Translations under genes and position numbers: made by a program
Notes under the pieces: generated by a model
What the model saw: only the letters and a program-made list of their open reading frames with translations
Database searches by the model: none
What the model was told of the DNA's origin: nothing
Source of the DNA: JALCRY01 sp050946575
GTDB lineage: Bacteria; Bacillota; Clostridia; Peptostreptococcales; Anaerovoracaceae
Assembly: GCA_050946575.1 (NCBI GenBank)
Contig: JBMNVB010000005.1
Span: forward strand, 54,712 to 118,711
Reading direction: 5' to 3'
DNA length: 64,000 bases
Shown: positions 8,249-17,739 of the stretch, piece by piece
How positions within the stretch are numbered: position 1 is the first letter of the stretch
Layout of the letters: each line of letters starts with the position of its first letter

Positions 8249-9072
8249 CCGGTTTTCGTTTTTTCATTCATTTTCCCGGTGCAGTAGCCGTCGGGATCAA
8301 GACTGATCTCAGCGAATCCCGCTTCGGTGAGAAAATCAGTTATCTCTTTTTCGTGCCTGCGGTACAGATCGAATTCTTCCGGCAGGAGTTCGATGCTTGC
8401 GGCATATCTCCCGGCCCCGTCACCGCCCCTTTCGATGATCCTCACACGGTACTGGGTGAAACCGGTCCTGCGGAGCAGGTCTTCTCCCTTTTCGACCATC
8501 AGGAGCTTATCGTCCGTGATGCGTTCGCCGGTCGGGAACCTGCTCGCGAGACACGCGAACGACGCCTTGTCCCATGTCGGAAGACCGTGCAGGCGTGAAT
8601 AGAATCTTATGTCATCCTTCGTGAATCCGCATTCTTTCAGCGGGCTGACCACGGACAGTTCGGCCAGCGCGCGCATCCCGGGACGGAAGTCGCCTTCGTC
8701 GGACAGGTTCGTGCCGTCGCACATTGCCCCGAAGCCCTCCTCCTTCGCGATGCCGATCATCGTTTCAAACAATGCGTGCTTGCAGATGTAGCAGCGGTCC
8801 TCCGGATTTTCCGCGAATCCCGGTATGGAAAGCTGATCGAGCCGGCAGACTCTGAGCCGGACGCCGGAGTCACGCGCGAGCTTTATGGCCTCCGCCGACT
8901 CATGGCGCGGCACGCACTGCGCCTCGGTCATTACCGCGAGGACATTCTCCTCCCCAAGAGCCGCGGCCGCCGAATACAGCAGGTACGTGGAATCGACGCC
9001 GCCCGAAAACGCGACCGCGACGCGGCCGAGCTTCTTCAGATATTCAAACAGTTCCTTTTCCTTATCTATCAT
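8245..9072 (-). CDS. larE: ATP-dependent sacrificial sulfur transferase LarE-like
   Basis: This 275-residue PP-loop ATPase has the nucleotide motif SGGVDSTYLL near the N terminus, DRCYICKH, and the signature PTWDKASFACLASRFPTGE. The last contains the cysteine that in Lactobacillus LarE donates sulfur to the nickel-pincer cofactor of lactate racemase. It lies 10 bp downstream of mnmA in the same direction, and both are sulfur-handling PP-loop enzymes. No larA, larB or larC is visible, so its actual acceptor here is unknown; orphan LarE homologues are common in Clostridia. Confidence 0.88.
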   Translation of the reverse strand: MIDKEKELFEYLKKLGRVAVAFSGGVDSTYLLYSAAAALGEENVLAVMTEAQCVPRHESAEAIKLARDSGVRLRVCRLDQLSIPGFAENPEDRCYICKHALFETMIGIAKEEGFGAMCDGTNLSDEGDFRPGMRALAELSVVSPLKECGFTKDDIRFYSRLHGLPTWDKASFACLASRFPTGERITDDKLLMVEKGEDLLRRTGFTQYRVRIIERGGDGAGRYAASIELLPEEFDLYRRHEKEITDFLTEAGFAEISLDPDGYCTGKMNEKTKTG

Positions 9073-9082
9073 GGTTCTCCCT

Positions 9083-10123
9083 TTACAATATCGTCCCGCC
9101 GCCGAGAAGCAGACCGCCGTCGTAGAACACTACGGCCTGCCCTGCAGTAACTGCGCGCTGCGGTACGTCGAATTTTACATCAATGCTGTCAGGATCTGTG
9201 CCCGGAGTGACTGTGCACGGCTGTTCGGGCTTTCTGTAGCGTGTCGCCGCGCTGCAGCGGATCCCGCCGTCCGGCAGCCGGCCGAACGCGATCCAGTTCA
9301 CGTCCCCGGCGCGGAGAGTATCGGTATAGAGATTTTCTTCGTATCCGAGAACGACTTCGTTGCGCGCCGCGTCCTTGCGCACGACGTACATCGGCTTCTT
9401 CAGCGCGAGCCCCAGGCCCCTCCGCTGCCCGATCGTGTATCTGACGATCCCGCGGTGGCGGCCGAGCACGCGGCCGCTTTCGTCGACGAAATCCCCCGGC
9501 TCCGGCTCACGTCCGGTGTACGCTCCGATAAAGTCCGCATAGCCGCCGTCCACGAAACAGATATCCTGGCTCTCGGGCTTCCGCGCATTGATGAAGCCCT
9601 CGCGCTCCGCGACGGCGCGGACATCTTCCTTTGCGAGCCCCGACAGAGGGAACGCGGCCATGGCGAGCTGCTCCTGCGTGAGGGAATAGAGCACATAGGT
9701 CTGATCCTTTGCCCGGTCGGAAGCGCGTCTCAGAAGGTACCGCCCGTCCTCCGGGCGCCGCTCGAGCAGTACATAATGACCGGTAGCGACCTTTTCGGCG
9801 CCGAGCTGCCTCGCGGCTTCGAACAGTTTCCCGAATTTGATCTCTCTGTTGCAGTCGATGCACGGGTTCGGTGTCCTTCCGCCTTCGTACTCCCGTACGA
9901 ATTTCCCGATGACGAGCTTTTCGAATTCGTCTCTGAGATCGAGCACGCGGTGCGGTATCCCGAGCCGCGCGCAGACGGCGGCCGCGTCTTCGATGTCCCG
10001 CTCCCCGCCGCCGTGCAGCCTGAGCGTGACCCCGACGCAGTCGAAGCCCTCCTGTTTCATCAGATATGCGGCGACGGACGAATCCACGCCGCCGCTCATT
10101 GCTATAACCGCTCTGCTCTTCAT
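9083..10123 (-). CDS. mnmA: tRNA-specific 2-thiouridylase MnmA
   Basis: This 346-residue protein makes the s2 modification of wobble U34 in tRNA-Lys, -Glu and -Gln. It shows the PP-loop AMSGGVDSSVAAYL, the first catalytic Cys in TPNPCIDCN, the second in ESQDICFV, and the C-terminal beta-barrel segment (GQAVVFYDGGLLLGGG). Length is close to the family norm (about 360). A consensus promoter lies upstream at 10147-10176. It is followed by larE. Confidence 0.95.
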   Translation of the reverse strand: MKSRAVIAMSGGVDSSVAAYLMKQEGFDCVGVTLRLHGGGERDIEDAAAVCARLGIPHRVLDLRDEFEKLVIGKFVREYEGGRTPNPCIDCNREIKFGKLFEAARQLGAEKVATGHYVLLERRPEDGRYLLRRASDRAKDQTYVLYSLTQEQLAMAAFPLSGLAKEDVRAVAEREGFINARKPESQDICFVDGGYADFIGAYTGREPEPGDFVDESGRVLGRHRGIVRYTIGQRRGLGLALKKPMYVVRKDAARNEVVLGYEENLYTDTLRAGDVNWIAFGRLPDGGIRCSAATRYRKPEQPCTVTPGTDPDSIDVKFDVPQRAVTAGQAVVFYDGGLLLGGGTIL

Positions 10124-10146
10124 TCCGGATCCTTTCCTGCCCTGTG

Positions 10147-10176
10147 ATTATATCTTCCGGCGGGCGGAGGTGTCAA
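10147..10176 (-). promoter_or_regulatory. mnmA-larE promoter
   Basis: On the minus strand a perfect TTGACA, an 18-bp spacer and a perfect TATAAT lie 23 bp before the mnmA start codon. Confidence 0.88.
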
Positions 10177-10235
10177 TCAGGGGTTTTATGCCGCGCCGCC
10201 GGCGTTCCGCAGCACTGTATTTCCGAGCATTGTTG

Positions 10236-10244
10236 TGCTATAAT
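10236..10244 (+). promoter_or_regulatory. extended -10 promoter for the acyl-CoA synthetase genes
   Basis: TGCTATAAT is a full TGn extended -10. No good -35 is visible at 16-18 bp. It is 46 bp before the ATG at 10291. Confidence 0.65.
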
Positions 10245-10290
10245 ATTAAGACTGTAATTGAAAACAGAGCATATTTTGGGAGCGCAATAT

Positions 10291-12074
10291 ATGAACAGTA
10301 AAAAATATCAGAATGTTGACTATGAAGTGAGGGACATACGCGACCTCCGCGAGCTGATAAATTCATGCGCGGAGCTGTACGGGGAAAGTCCCGCTTTTCT
10401 TGTTAAGGATGAGCCGGGCGGGAAGTACAGGCCGATCTCTCACAGGGAGTGGAATATCGACGTAACGCGCTCGGCACCTGTTTTGTTAACAGGGGGCTGA
10501 AGGGAAAGAAGATCGCTGTCGTCGGCGAGAACAGTTACGAGTGGGTCGTGACGTATTTCGCGACGGTAAACGGCTGCGGCGTCATCGTTCCCATCGACAG
10601 GGAGCTCGAAGAGGCGGAGACGCAGAACCTGCTCGAGCGGGCGCGGGTCTCGGCTATAATACACAGCGGAAAGGTCGCGGACAAGATCAACAAGATCGTT
10701 CCGAGGCTGAAGAACATTGAATTCGTGGCTGACATATCGCTCGGGCCGGGCGAGAAGCCGAAGCATCTTGAAGAGGGAGACGATGTGCCGCGGTTCGCGT
10801 GGTACGATCTTCTGGAAGAGGGAAAGCGGCTCGTCAGCGAGGGCAACAGGGATTTCATAGAGGCGGACATCGACAGGGAAGCGATGTGCACGCTGCTGTT
10901 CACGTCCGGGACGACCGGCATGGCGAAGGGAGTCATGCTGTCCCACAAGAACCTCGCGGCGAACGTCGTCGCGACAAGCCACTATGTAAAGATCATTGAC
11001 ACGAAGGTCGGGCTGTCGGTGCTCCCGATGCACCACACATATGAGATGTCGTGTCACGTCATGACGGGACTGTATCAGGGCATCGCGATAGCGATATGCG
11101 AGGGGCTCAAATACATCACAAAAAACATGCAGGAGGCGCAGGCGACTGTAATGCTGTCGGTGCCGCTCATATTCGAAGCCATACACAAGCGCATTTTCAA
11201 GCAGGCGCAGAACGCAGGAAAACTCGATAAGCTGCGCCGGGGCATTGCTTTATCCAAGAAATACAAACTCTACAACAAGCCGTGGATCACGAAGCGCATG
11301 TTCAAGGACGTGCATAAGACGTTCGGGAACCACATGACGCTGTTCATAGCGGGCGGCGCGGCCATCGACCCGAAAGTCATAGAGGACTTCGAGGCGATGG
11401 GCATCCCGATGATCCAGGGATACGGCATGACGGAAAGCTCGCCGATCATCGCGCTGAACCGCGACAGGTGCAGCAAGGCCGCGGCCGGAGGGAACCCGCT
11501 TCCCGGGACCGAGGTGAAGATCGTCGACCCGGATGAAGAGGGCAACGGAGAGATCTGGTGCAGGAGCGATTCGGTAATGATCGGATATTTCGAGAATGAA
11601 GAAGCAACGCGCGAGGTGCTGGACGAGGACGGATGGCTCGACACCGGCGATATCGGATATATAGACGATGAAGGCTACGTCTACATAACAGGCCGCCAGA
11701 AGTCGGTCATCATCACGAAGAACGGGAAAAACGTGTTCCCGGAAGAGATAGAATACTATCTCGGACTGTCCGACTTCATCACGGAAGCTCTCGTCCATGC
11801 GGTGCCTGACAGAAGAGGAGACAGCGTGGTCAAGGCGGAGATACTGCCGAATTTCGATAACATAGTCGAGGAGACGGGGCGCCATCTCGACGAGGATGAA
11901 CTTATCGCGTTCATAAAAAACGAAGTCGAGCGCGTGAACAGTCTTATGCCGCTCTACAAGCGCGTGCGCAGGTTCAGCATCAGGCATAAGGATTTTGACA
12001 AGACGACGACAAGAAAGATAAAACGCTATAACGAGGAAAATCTTACTTCGGAGGGAAAGGAAACATCATGCTGA
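10291..12074 (+). pseudogene. long-chain acyl-CoA synthetase, single-base frameshift near 10465
   Basis: The start at 10291 has GGGAG upstream and opens MNSKKYQNVDYEV. That frame reads to HREWNIDV, then leaves the family sequence and stops at 10498-10500. The family sequence resumes in another frame as NALGTCFVNRGLKGKKIAVVGEN and runs to 12074. Adding one base in GACGTAACGC (10459-10468) would restore ..DVNALGT.., exactly parallel to VNALGTGL in the next gene. The rest looks intact: AMP-binding LLFTSGTTGMAKGVMLSH, YGMTESSP, and ITGRQKSVIITKNGKNV. If repaired it would be about 594 residues. It is either a recent pseudogene or a sequencing error. No slippery heptamer is visible, so programmed frameshifting is unlikely. 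Confidence 0.88.
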
Positions 12075-13888
12075 GCGAACAGGAATACAGAGAGAGAAAA
12101 GCGCAGGAACGCGAATATGCAGAGCATTTCGTGCAGAAATACATCAACGAGAGCACGGACCCGCTCGTCTACTACAAACTCAGCCGTCCGATAACAGACC
12201 TCAAGGACCTGATCGAAAGCTCCGCGAGCGACGAATGGTACGGGGACCACACCGCTTTCTGGGAGAAGAAAACGCACGACGGCCCGTACGAACCGATAAC
12301 GTATAAGGAGATGCTGAAGACCGTGAACGCGCTCGGGACCGGCCTCATAGATCTCGGCCTCAAGGACAGACGCATTTCCATAATCGGGGAGAACTGCTCG
12401 AAATGGGCGATGTCGTATTTCGGCATCCTGTGCGGCACCGGCATCTGCGTGCCGCTCGACAAGGAACTCGATAAGGAGAACCTCATCGAGCTCATGAACG
12501 ACGCGAACGTTACGGCGGTCATCGCCACCGGAAGATACACGGAAAAGATGAAGGAGATCCTGAGAGAAGGATCAACGGATCTCGAGTATGTGATAAACAT
12601 GAACGCCGAAGAGGACGGCGAAGACGAATACTCATGGACGAAGCTCGTCGAAAGAGGGCAGAAGCTGATAGACGAGGGAGACCGGAGATTCCTGGACGCG
12701 CAGATCATTAACGATGAGCTCGCGGTGCTCATCTACACCTCGGGCACGACCGGAGCGTCGAAGGGCGTAATGATCTCCCACAAGAACCTCGCGGCCGACC
12801 TGATGGCCAGCCCCACCGTCCTGATGGTAAACGACTGGGACATATTCTTCTCGGTCCTGCCGCTGCATCACACATACGAGTGCACGAGCGGGTTCCTCAT
12901 CCCGATGTACAAGGGCGCCGCTGTCGCTTACTGCGAAGGCCTGAAATACATCATGAAAAACATGAAGGAAGCGAACCCGACGATGCTTCTCGGAGTGCCG
13001 GCGATCTTCGAACTGATATACAAGCGCATCTGGAAGGAGGCGGAGAAATCAGGCAAGGCCGGGGCGCTCAGAAAGGGTATAAAACTCAACAAATTCCTGA
13101 AGAAATTCGGCATTGACCGCAGCAAAAAACTGTTCGCGGACATCCACGCTATATTCGGTACGCGCATGAGACTCGTGATCTGCGGCGGCGCTGCTATAAA
13201 CCCGGCGGTGCTCGACTTCTTCAGAGATATCGGCATCAATGCGCTGCAGGGCTACGGTCTCACGGAGTGCGCGCCGATGGGAGCGCTCAATCCGGACCAG
13301 AGGCCGAAGTCATCATCGTGCGGACGCTGCTTCCCGGGATTCGACATCAAGGTGCATGACCCGGACGAAGACGGCATCGGCGAGCTCTGGCTCAAGGGCG
13401 ACAATGTGATGATGGGCTATTACAAGGATCCGGAGGCGACGGCCGAGGTCATCACGGACGGATATTTCCACTCCGGCGACTACGGATACATCGACGACGA
13501 GGGATACGTCTACATCACCGGCCGCAAGAAGAACGTCATAATCGCGAAGAACGGAAAGAACGTGTTCCCGGAGGAACTCGAATATTACATAAACAACATC
13601 CCGTACGTGAAGGAATCGATGGTATTCCAGGAATCCGGAACGAACAGGGAGGACGTGATCATCGTGGCCGCGGTGCTGCTGGACGAGGAGGAACTGAAGG
13701 AGATCTCGCCCGACAAAGAACTTACGAAAGATGAAAAGATGGAAATGCTCTGGAAGGATGTAGACGCGATAAACAGGCGTCTTCCGATGTTCAAGCGCAT
13801 AGTCCACGTCTATATCCGTGACAGAGAATTCGACAAAAATACATCCGCAAAGATAAAACGTTTCTCGGAGGAAAACAGAAGACACTGA
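12068..13888 (+). CDS. long-chain-fatty-acid--CoA ligase (AMP-binding)
   Basis: This 606-residue acyl-CoA synthetase activates fatty acids through an acyl-adenylate. It carries LIYTSGTTGASKGVMISHKNL (P-loop like A3 motif), GYGLTECAP, the GDYGYIDDEGYVYITGR hinge and the catalytic lysine region (TSAKIKRF) at the C terminus. It overlaps the end of the preceding frameshifted paralogue by 7 bp and is similar to it throughout, so the pair is a tandem duplication. Each has a 70-90 residue N-terminal extension with YEVRDIRDLRELI or YYKLSRPITDLKDLI. Substrate chain length cannot be read from sequence; with a nearby fab cluster it may recycle exogenous fatty acids. Confidence 0.9.
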   Translation: MLSEQEYRERKAQEREYAEHFVQKYINESTDPLVYYKLSRPITDLKDLIESSASDEWYGDHTAFWEKKTHDGPYEPITYKEMLKTVNALGTGLIDLGLKDRRISIIGENCSKWAMSYFGILCGTGICVPLDKELDKENLIELMNDANVTAVIATGRYTEKMKEILREGSTDLEYVINMNAEEDGEDEYSWTKLVERGQKLIDEGDRRFLDAQIINDELAVLIYTSGTTGASKGVMISHKNLAADLMASPTVLMVNDWDIFFSVLPLHHTYECTSGFLIPMYKGAAVAYCEGLKYIMKNMKEANPTMLLGVPAIFELIYKRIWKEAEKSGKAGALRKGIKLNKFLKKFGIDRSKKLFADIHAIFGTRMRLVICGGAAINPAVLDFFRDIGINALQGYGLTECAPMGALNPDQRPKSSSCGRCFPGFDIKVHDPDEDGIGELWLKGDNVMMGYYKDPEATAEVITDGYFHSGDYGYIDDEGYVYITGRKKNVIIAKNGKNVFPEELEYYINNIPYVKESMVFQESGTNREDVIIVAAVLLDEEELKEISPDKELTKDEKMEMLWKDVDAINRRLPMFKRIVHVYIRDREFDKNTSAKIKRFSEENRRH

Positions 13889-13910
13889 TCCGGGAGAAAG
13901 GAGGGCCGTT

Positions 13911-14996
13911 ATGGGTAATCCTAAACTCATCATCGATATGGAGAAGATCCGCTCGAACATCAGGGAGGTGACGGAGCGCTGCAATGAACGCGGCATTTCT
14001 GTCGCGGGCGTCATGAAGGGACTGTCGGGTCTGCCGGAGGTCTCGGTCGCCCTCGAACAGGAAGGATGCGACATCGTCGCGAGTTCCCGCCTGCCGCATC
14101 TGCGTGCGGCGCGCGAGGCGGGAGTGAGCGTCCCGCTCATGCTCATCCGGATCCCGATGATGTCGGAAGCGGAGGAAGTTATTGAAACGGCGGACATAAG
14201 TCTCGACTCGGACATCGACGTGCTCAAGGCTTTGAATGAAGCAGCAATGCACAGAGGCAAGGCTCACGGAGTGATCCTTATGGCGGACATCGGCGATCTG
14301 CGCGAAGGCTTCTGGGGAAACGACGAACTCGCTGACGCCGCCGAGCAGGTGGAAAAAGAGATGCCGGGGCTCAGGCTGCTCGGAGTCGGCACGAACATCG
14401 GATGCTACGGTTCGGTGTTCGCGACTGCCGAAAAGCTCCAGGAGCTCGTGACCGCCGCAGAGGCGGTGGAAGAGCGCATCGGCCGCAGGCTCGAGATAAT
14501 ATCCGGCGGCGCGACGTCATCGTTCATGAGAGTCGAGGACGGGACGATCCCCGACCGGATAAACCAGCTCAGGATCGGGGAAGGCATACTTATGGCGCGC
14601 GACTGGAAGGAGCTTTACGGATTCGACTACCCGAATCTGCAGACCGGGACGGTCATGCTGGAAGCCGAGGTCATCGAGGTCCGCGACAAGCCGTCGTATC
14701 CTGTCGGAGAGCTGACATTCGACGCGTTCGGAAATAAACCCGAATACGAGGACAGAGGCATCAGGAAGAAGGCATTGCTGGCGGCGGGGAACGCCGATTA
14801 CGGTTATTACGACAAGATATACCCGCTGGACAAGGGCATCGAAGTGCTCGGCGCGTCCAGCGACCACACGGTGCTCGACGTGACCGACGCGTCGCGCGAT
14901 ATAAAGACCGGCGACACTCTGCTGTTCGACCTCGAGTACGCAACGATGCTGATGCTCAGCCATTCGCCGGACGTCGAGATCGAGGTCATGGACTAG
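13911..14996 (+). CDS. alanine/ornithine racemase-family PLP enzyme
   Basis: This 361-residue protein has the alanine racemase N-terminal PLP barrel (PKLIIDMEKIRSNIREV). The likely Schiff-base lysine is in VAGVMKGLSG. Other family segments are LMADIGDLREGFWG, GVGTNIGCYG, EIISGGATSS and NQLRIGEGIL. It resembles the ornithine racemase (Orr) of amino-acid-fermenting Clostridia and the related YhfX group. The C-terminal part has the beta domain with ALLAAGNADYG. It follows the acyl-CoA ligases by 22 bp with AAAGGAGG upstream. The substrate is not fixed by sequence; ornithine would fit Stickland-type metabolism. Confidence 0.8.
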   Translation: MGNPKLIIDMEKIRSNIREVTERCNERGISVAGVMKGLSGLPEVSVALEQEGCDIVASSRLPHLRAAREAGVSVPLMLIRIPMMSEAEEVIETADISLDSDIDVLKALNEAAMHRGKAHGVILMADIGDLREGFWGNDELADAAEQVEKEMPGLRLLGVGTNIGCYGSVFATAEKLQELVTAAEAVEERIGRRLEIISGGATSSFMRVEDGTIPDRINQLRIGEGILMARDWKELYGFDYPNLQTGTVMLEAEVIEVRDKPSYPVGELTFDAFGNKPEYEDRGIRKKALLAAGNADYGYYDKIYPLDKGIEVLGASSDHTVLDVTDASRDIKTGDTLLFDLEYATMLMLSHSPDVEIEVMD

Positions 14997-15038
14997 GCCG
15001 CGGCAGGGCGCTATATAGGTAGAAAACCCGGACTGCCG

Positions 15039-15067
15039 TTGACAAAGGCTCCGGCGGCTAATACAAT
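15039..15067 (+). promoter_or_regulatory. greA-lysS promoter
   Basis: A perfect TTGACA (15039-15044), a 17-bp spacer and TACAAT (15062-15067), 55 bp before greA. Confidence 0.88.
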
Positions 15068-15121
15068 ATACAAATGATTTCCGCGGCCGGCGGAGACAGA
15101 TATAGAGGAGGAAATGCAAGG

Positions 15122-15595
15122 ATGGCAGAAGAACTTACACTTACCAGGGAAGGTTACGAGAAGATCAAGGCCGAATACGAGGAACTCGTCTCGAAGACGC
15201 GCGCCGAGATCGCCGAGAAACTGAAAGAGGCGAGGGCGTTCGGCGACCTGTCCGAGAACGCGGAATACGACGCGGCGAAGAATGAGCAGGCCGAAGTCGA
15301 AGCCAGGATCGTGAGACTCGAGACGATGATGCGCGAGGCCAAGATCATCGAAAAGAGCGCGGCCGGAAGGACCATAGTCAATGTCGGCAACAAGGTGACG
15401 GTAAAGAACGCAGAGACCGGAGACGAAAGCGTGTACGAGATCGTGGGAGCGACGGAGTCCGATCCGTTCAACGGAAGGATCTCGAACAAATCGCCGATCG
15501 GGAAGGGCCTCATAGGGCACAGAGTCGGCGACAATGTGAGCATCGACATCCCGGACGGGTACATCAGGCTGGAGATATTGAAGATAGAAAGATAG
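15122..15595 (+). CDS. greA: transcription elongation factor GreA
   Basis: This 157-residue protein has the N-terminal coiled coil with the acidic tip (ARAFGDLSENAEYDAAK) that enters the RNA polymerase secondary channel. The C-terminal FKBP-like domain ends SPIGKGLIGHRVGD. It stimulates cleavage of backtracked transcripts. The frame is open from 15074, but 15122 has GAGGAGG 10 nt upstream and gives the canonical MAEELTLTREGYEKI. It is 10 bp from lysS, a common greA-lysS pairing in Firmicutes. Confidence 0.95.
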   Translation: MAEELTLTREGYEKIKAEYEELVSKTRAEIAEKLKEARAFGDLSENAEYDAAKNEQAEVEARIVRLETMMREAKIIEKSAAGRTIVNVGNKVTVKNAETGDESVYEIVGATESDPFNGRISNKSPIGKGLIGHRVGDNVSIDIPDGYIRLEILKIER

Positions 15596-15605
15596 GAAAG
15601 GTAGT

Positions 15606-17126
15606 ATGAGCAAGGACAACAGACCGGAAGGACCTCTGACTGAAGAGGAGCTGACCGAACAGAGAAAGATCAGAAGACAGAAGCTGCAGGAGCTCCGCGA
15701 CGCGGGAAGGGATCCGTACGTTATCGAGACGTGGGATCAGGACGCGTACAGTCAGGACATCAAGGACAACTTTGATGAGATGGAGGGAAAGGAAGTCACG
15801 ATCGCGGGCCGCATGATGGCAAGAAGGATCATGGGCAAGGCATCGTTCATCGATATCCAGGACCTCAAGGGCCGCATCCAGTGCTACATAAAGCGCGACG
15901 ACATCGGCCAGGAAGAATACAAGTGGTTCAAGAAATATGATATCGGGGACATCCTCGGGATCGTCGGCACAGTTTTCAAAACGAAACAGGGCGAGATCAC
16001 AGTCGAAGCGACGAAGCTCGTGCTGCTCAGCAAGTCGCTCCAGGTCCTCCCGAACAAGTGGACCGGCCTCAAGGACACGGACCTCAGATACAGACAGAGA
16101 TATGTGGACCTGATCGTGAACCCGGAAGTAAAGGACGTGTTCATCAAGAAAGCCGCCATCCTGACTGAGATCAGGAGGACGATGGAGGAAGACCTCGGGT
16201 TCCTCGAGGTGCAGACCCCGATACTGAACACGATCGCCGGCGGCGGAGCGGCAAGACCGTTCGTCACGCATCACAACACACTCGATATCGACCTGACACT
16301 GCGCATTGCCACCGAACTGCATCTCAAGAGACTCATCGTCGGCGGCCTCGACCGCGTGTACGAGATCGGCAGCGTATTCCGCAATGAGGGCATGGACAAC
16401 AGGCACAACCCGGAGTTCACGTCGATGGAATGCTACCAGGCGTACGGCAATCTCGACACGATGATGCGCGTGACAGAGAAGATTTTCTGCAATGTATCGA
16501 AGAAGATAAACGGAACGCTCGAACTCGAATATCAGGGGAAGAAATTCGACCTCACACCGCCGTGGCGGTGCATTGATATGACCGACGGCGTGAAGGAAGT
16601 GACCGGCGTCGATTTCCATAAGATCGACACGGATGAAGAGGCGCAGAAGGCCTGCCTCGACTACGGCCTCGACCCGGAAGTCGTGAAGGGCAAGTCCCGC
16701 GGCAAGCTCATCGGAGAAATGTTCGAAACTTACTGCGAGGAAGCGCCGGGATACCTCGACGGACCTGTCTTCGTGACAGGGCACCCTGTCGACATCTCGC
16801 CGCTCGCAAAGCGCGACCCGAAGGACCCGCGCATCACGCGCCGTTTCGAAGCGTACATCAACGGCTGGGAACTTGGCAACGCGTTCTCCGAGCTGAACGA
16901 CCCGATCGACCAGTACGAAAGATTCGTCGAGCAGCAGCACGAACTCGACACCGGCGAGGACGAGGAAGCCCACCCGATGGACCTCGACTTCGTCAATGCG
17001 CTCGAAGTCGGACTCCCGCCTACCGGCGGCCTCGGCATCGGCGTCGACAGACTGATCATGCTCATCACGAACCAGAGCACGATCAGGGACGTAATACTGT
17101 TCCCGACGATGAAACCGCTGGACTAG
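15606..17126 (+). CDS. lysS: lysyl-tRNA synthetase, class II
   Basis: This 506-residue enzyme has an N-terminal OB-fold anticodon domain (about residues 65-155) and a class II catalytic core. Motif 2 is FRNEGMDNRHNPEFTSMECYQAYG and motif 3 is GGLGIGVDRLIML. It charges tRNA-Lys. Length matches bacterial LysS. AGGAAAGG precedes the start. It is co-transcribed with greA and ends at the terminator at 17241. No T-box leader is present. Confidence 0.96.
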   Translation: MSKDNRPEGPLTEEELTEQRKIRRQKLQELRDAGRDPYVIETWDQDAYSQDIKDNFDEMEGKEVTIAGRMMARRIMGKASFIDIQDLKGRIQCYIKRDDIGQEEYKWFKKYDIGDILGIVGTVFKTKQGEITVEATKLVLLSKSLQVLPNKWTGLKDTDLRYRQRYVDLIVNPEVKDVFIKKAAILTEIRRTMEEDLGFLEVQTPILNTIAGGGAARPFVTHHNTLDIDLTLRIATELHLKRLIVGGLDRVYEIGSVFRNEGMDNRHNPEFTSMECYQAYGNLDTMMRVTEKIFCNVSKKINGTLELEYQGKKFDLTPPWRCIDMTDGVKEVTGVDFHKIDTDEEAQKACLDYGLDPEVVKGKSRGKLIGEMFETYCEEAPGYLDGPVFVTGHPVDISPLAKRDPKDPRITRRFEAYINGWELGNAFSELNDPIDQYERFVEQQHELDTGEDEEAHPMDLDFVNALEVGLPPTGGLGIGVDRLIMLITNQSTIRDVILFPTMKPLD

Positions 17127-17240
17127 CGGTGACGGGGCGCGGGATCCCGCGCTATCCGAACGCAGGAGCATGCGCCGGGACGCAGTCTTTAATAAGGAAA
17201 TCGAAAAAAACTGCCGCTGCAGGGCGGAAAAAAATGAGGA

Positions 17241-17270
17241 AAAACTGCCGCTTTCACAGCGGCAGTTTTT
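17241..17270 (+). terminator. lysS terminator (bidirectional form)
   Basis: AAAACTGCCGCT pairs with AGCGGCAGTTTT around a 5-nt loop, flanked by A and T runs on both sides. Confidence 0.85.
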
Positions 17271-17279
17271 ATCATTTCA

Positions 17280-17412
17280 TAAAACGGGCGCCGGCGGCGG
17301 GCGGCGCGGGCACAGTCGGCCGTGATCGGGGCGGCGCTTTGCTCCGGTCGTAAAACGGGCGCCGGCGGGCGGCGCAGGCACAGGCGGCCGGGATCGGGGC
17401 GGCACCCGCGGC
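17280..17412. repeat. GC-rich tandem repeat, period 71 bp
   Basis: Two diverged copies start at 17280 and 17351 with TAAAACGGGCGCCGGCGG and share GGCCG(T/G)GATCGGGGCGGC. The GGCCGGGATCGGGG word is also found just after the 219-bp elements, so these look like degenerate spacer units of the same array. Confidence 0.65.
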
Positions 17413-17450
17413 TCTGCGGGAATAGTCGGCCGTGTTCTGGGCTCCGCGGT

Positions 17451-17669
17451 CTTCCATTTTCTGGAGAATGAGCAAAAATGGTGGGGTAATTCCGTATATG
17501 AAAATTTCCCCACCTTTTTTGGTGGGCTGCAGGCATTGATCCGGACGGGTTTTCGGAAAATCGCGTTTTTCGCCGGATCAATGCCTCGAAAACGTTGGAA
17601 ATTAGGTGGGGAAATTTCGCTATTTCAAAATACCCCACCTAAAATGCTTATTCCTGGATTTCGGCCGGG
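17451..17669. repeat. 219-bp nested-palindrome element, copy 1
   Basis: The unit runs from CTTCCATTTTCTGG to ATTTCGGCCGGG. It contains three hairpins: GGTGGGG..CCCCACC (35 nt), a central perfect 12-bp arm GCATTGATCCGG..CCGGATCAATGC, and AGGTGGGG..CCCCACCT. The first and third hairpins resemble reverse complements of one another, and the ends share TGCTCATTC in inverted orientation. The whole unit is therefore an imperfect inverted repeat, MITE-like in form. No coding capacity. Confidence 0.8.
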
Positions 17670-17739
17670 ATCGGGGTGGTGGACAGCGACCGATAGCCGG
17701 CGAAACTCGGACAGCCGGCGGCGCTCAGGGCTCTGAGGG

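Noticed and set aside
10459..10500. Programmed frameshift in the first acyl-CoA synthetase
   Set aside because: No slippery heptamer, stimulatory hairpin or internal Shine-Dalgarno is visible, and the intact tandem paralogue needs no shift.
15068..15121. T-box leader for lysS or asnS
   Set aside because: The leaders are too short and lack the T-box sequence; greA-lysS and asnS have plain promoters.
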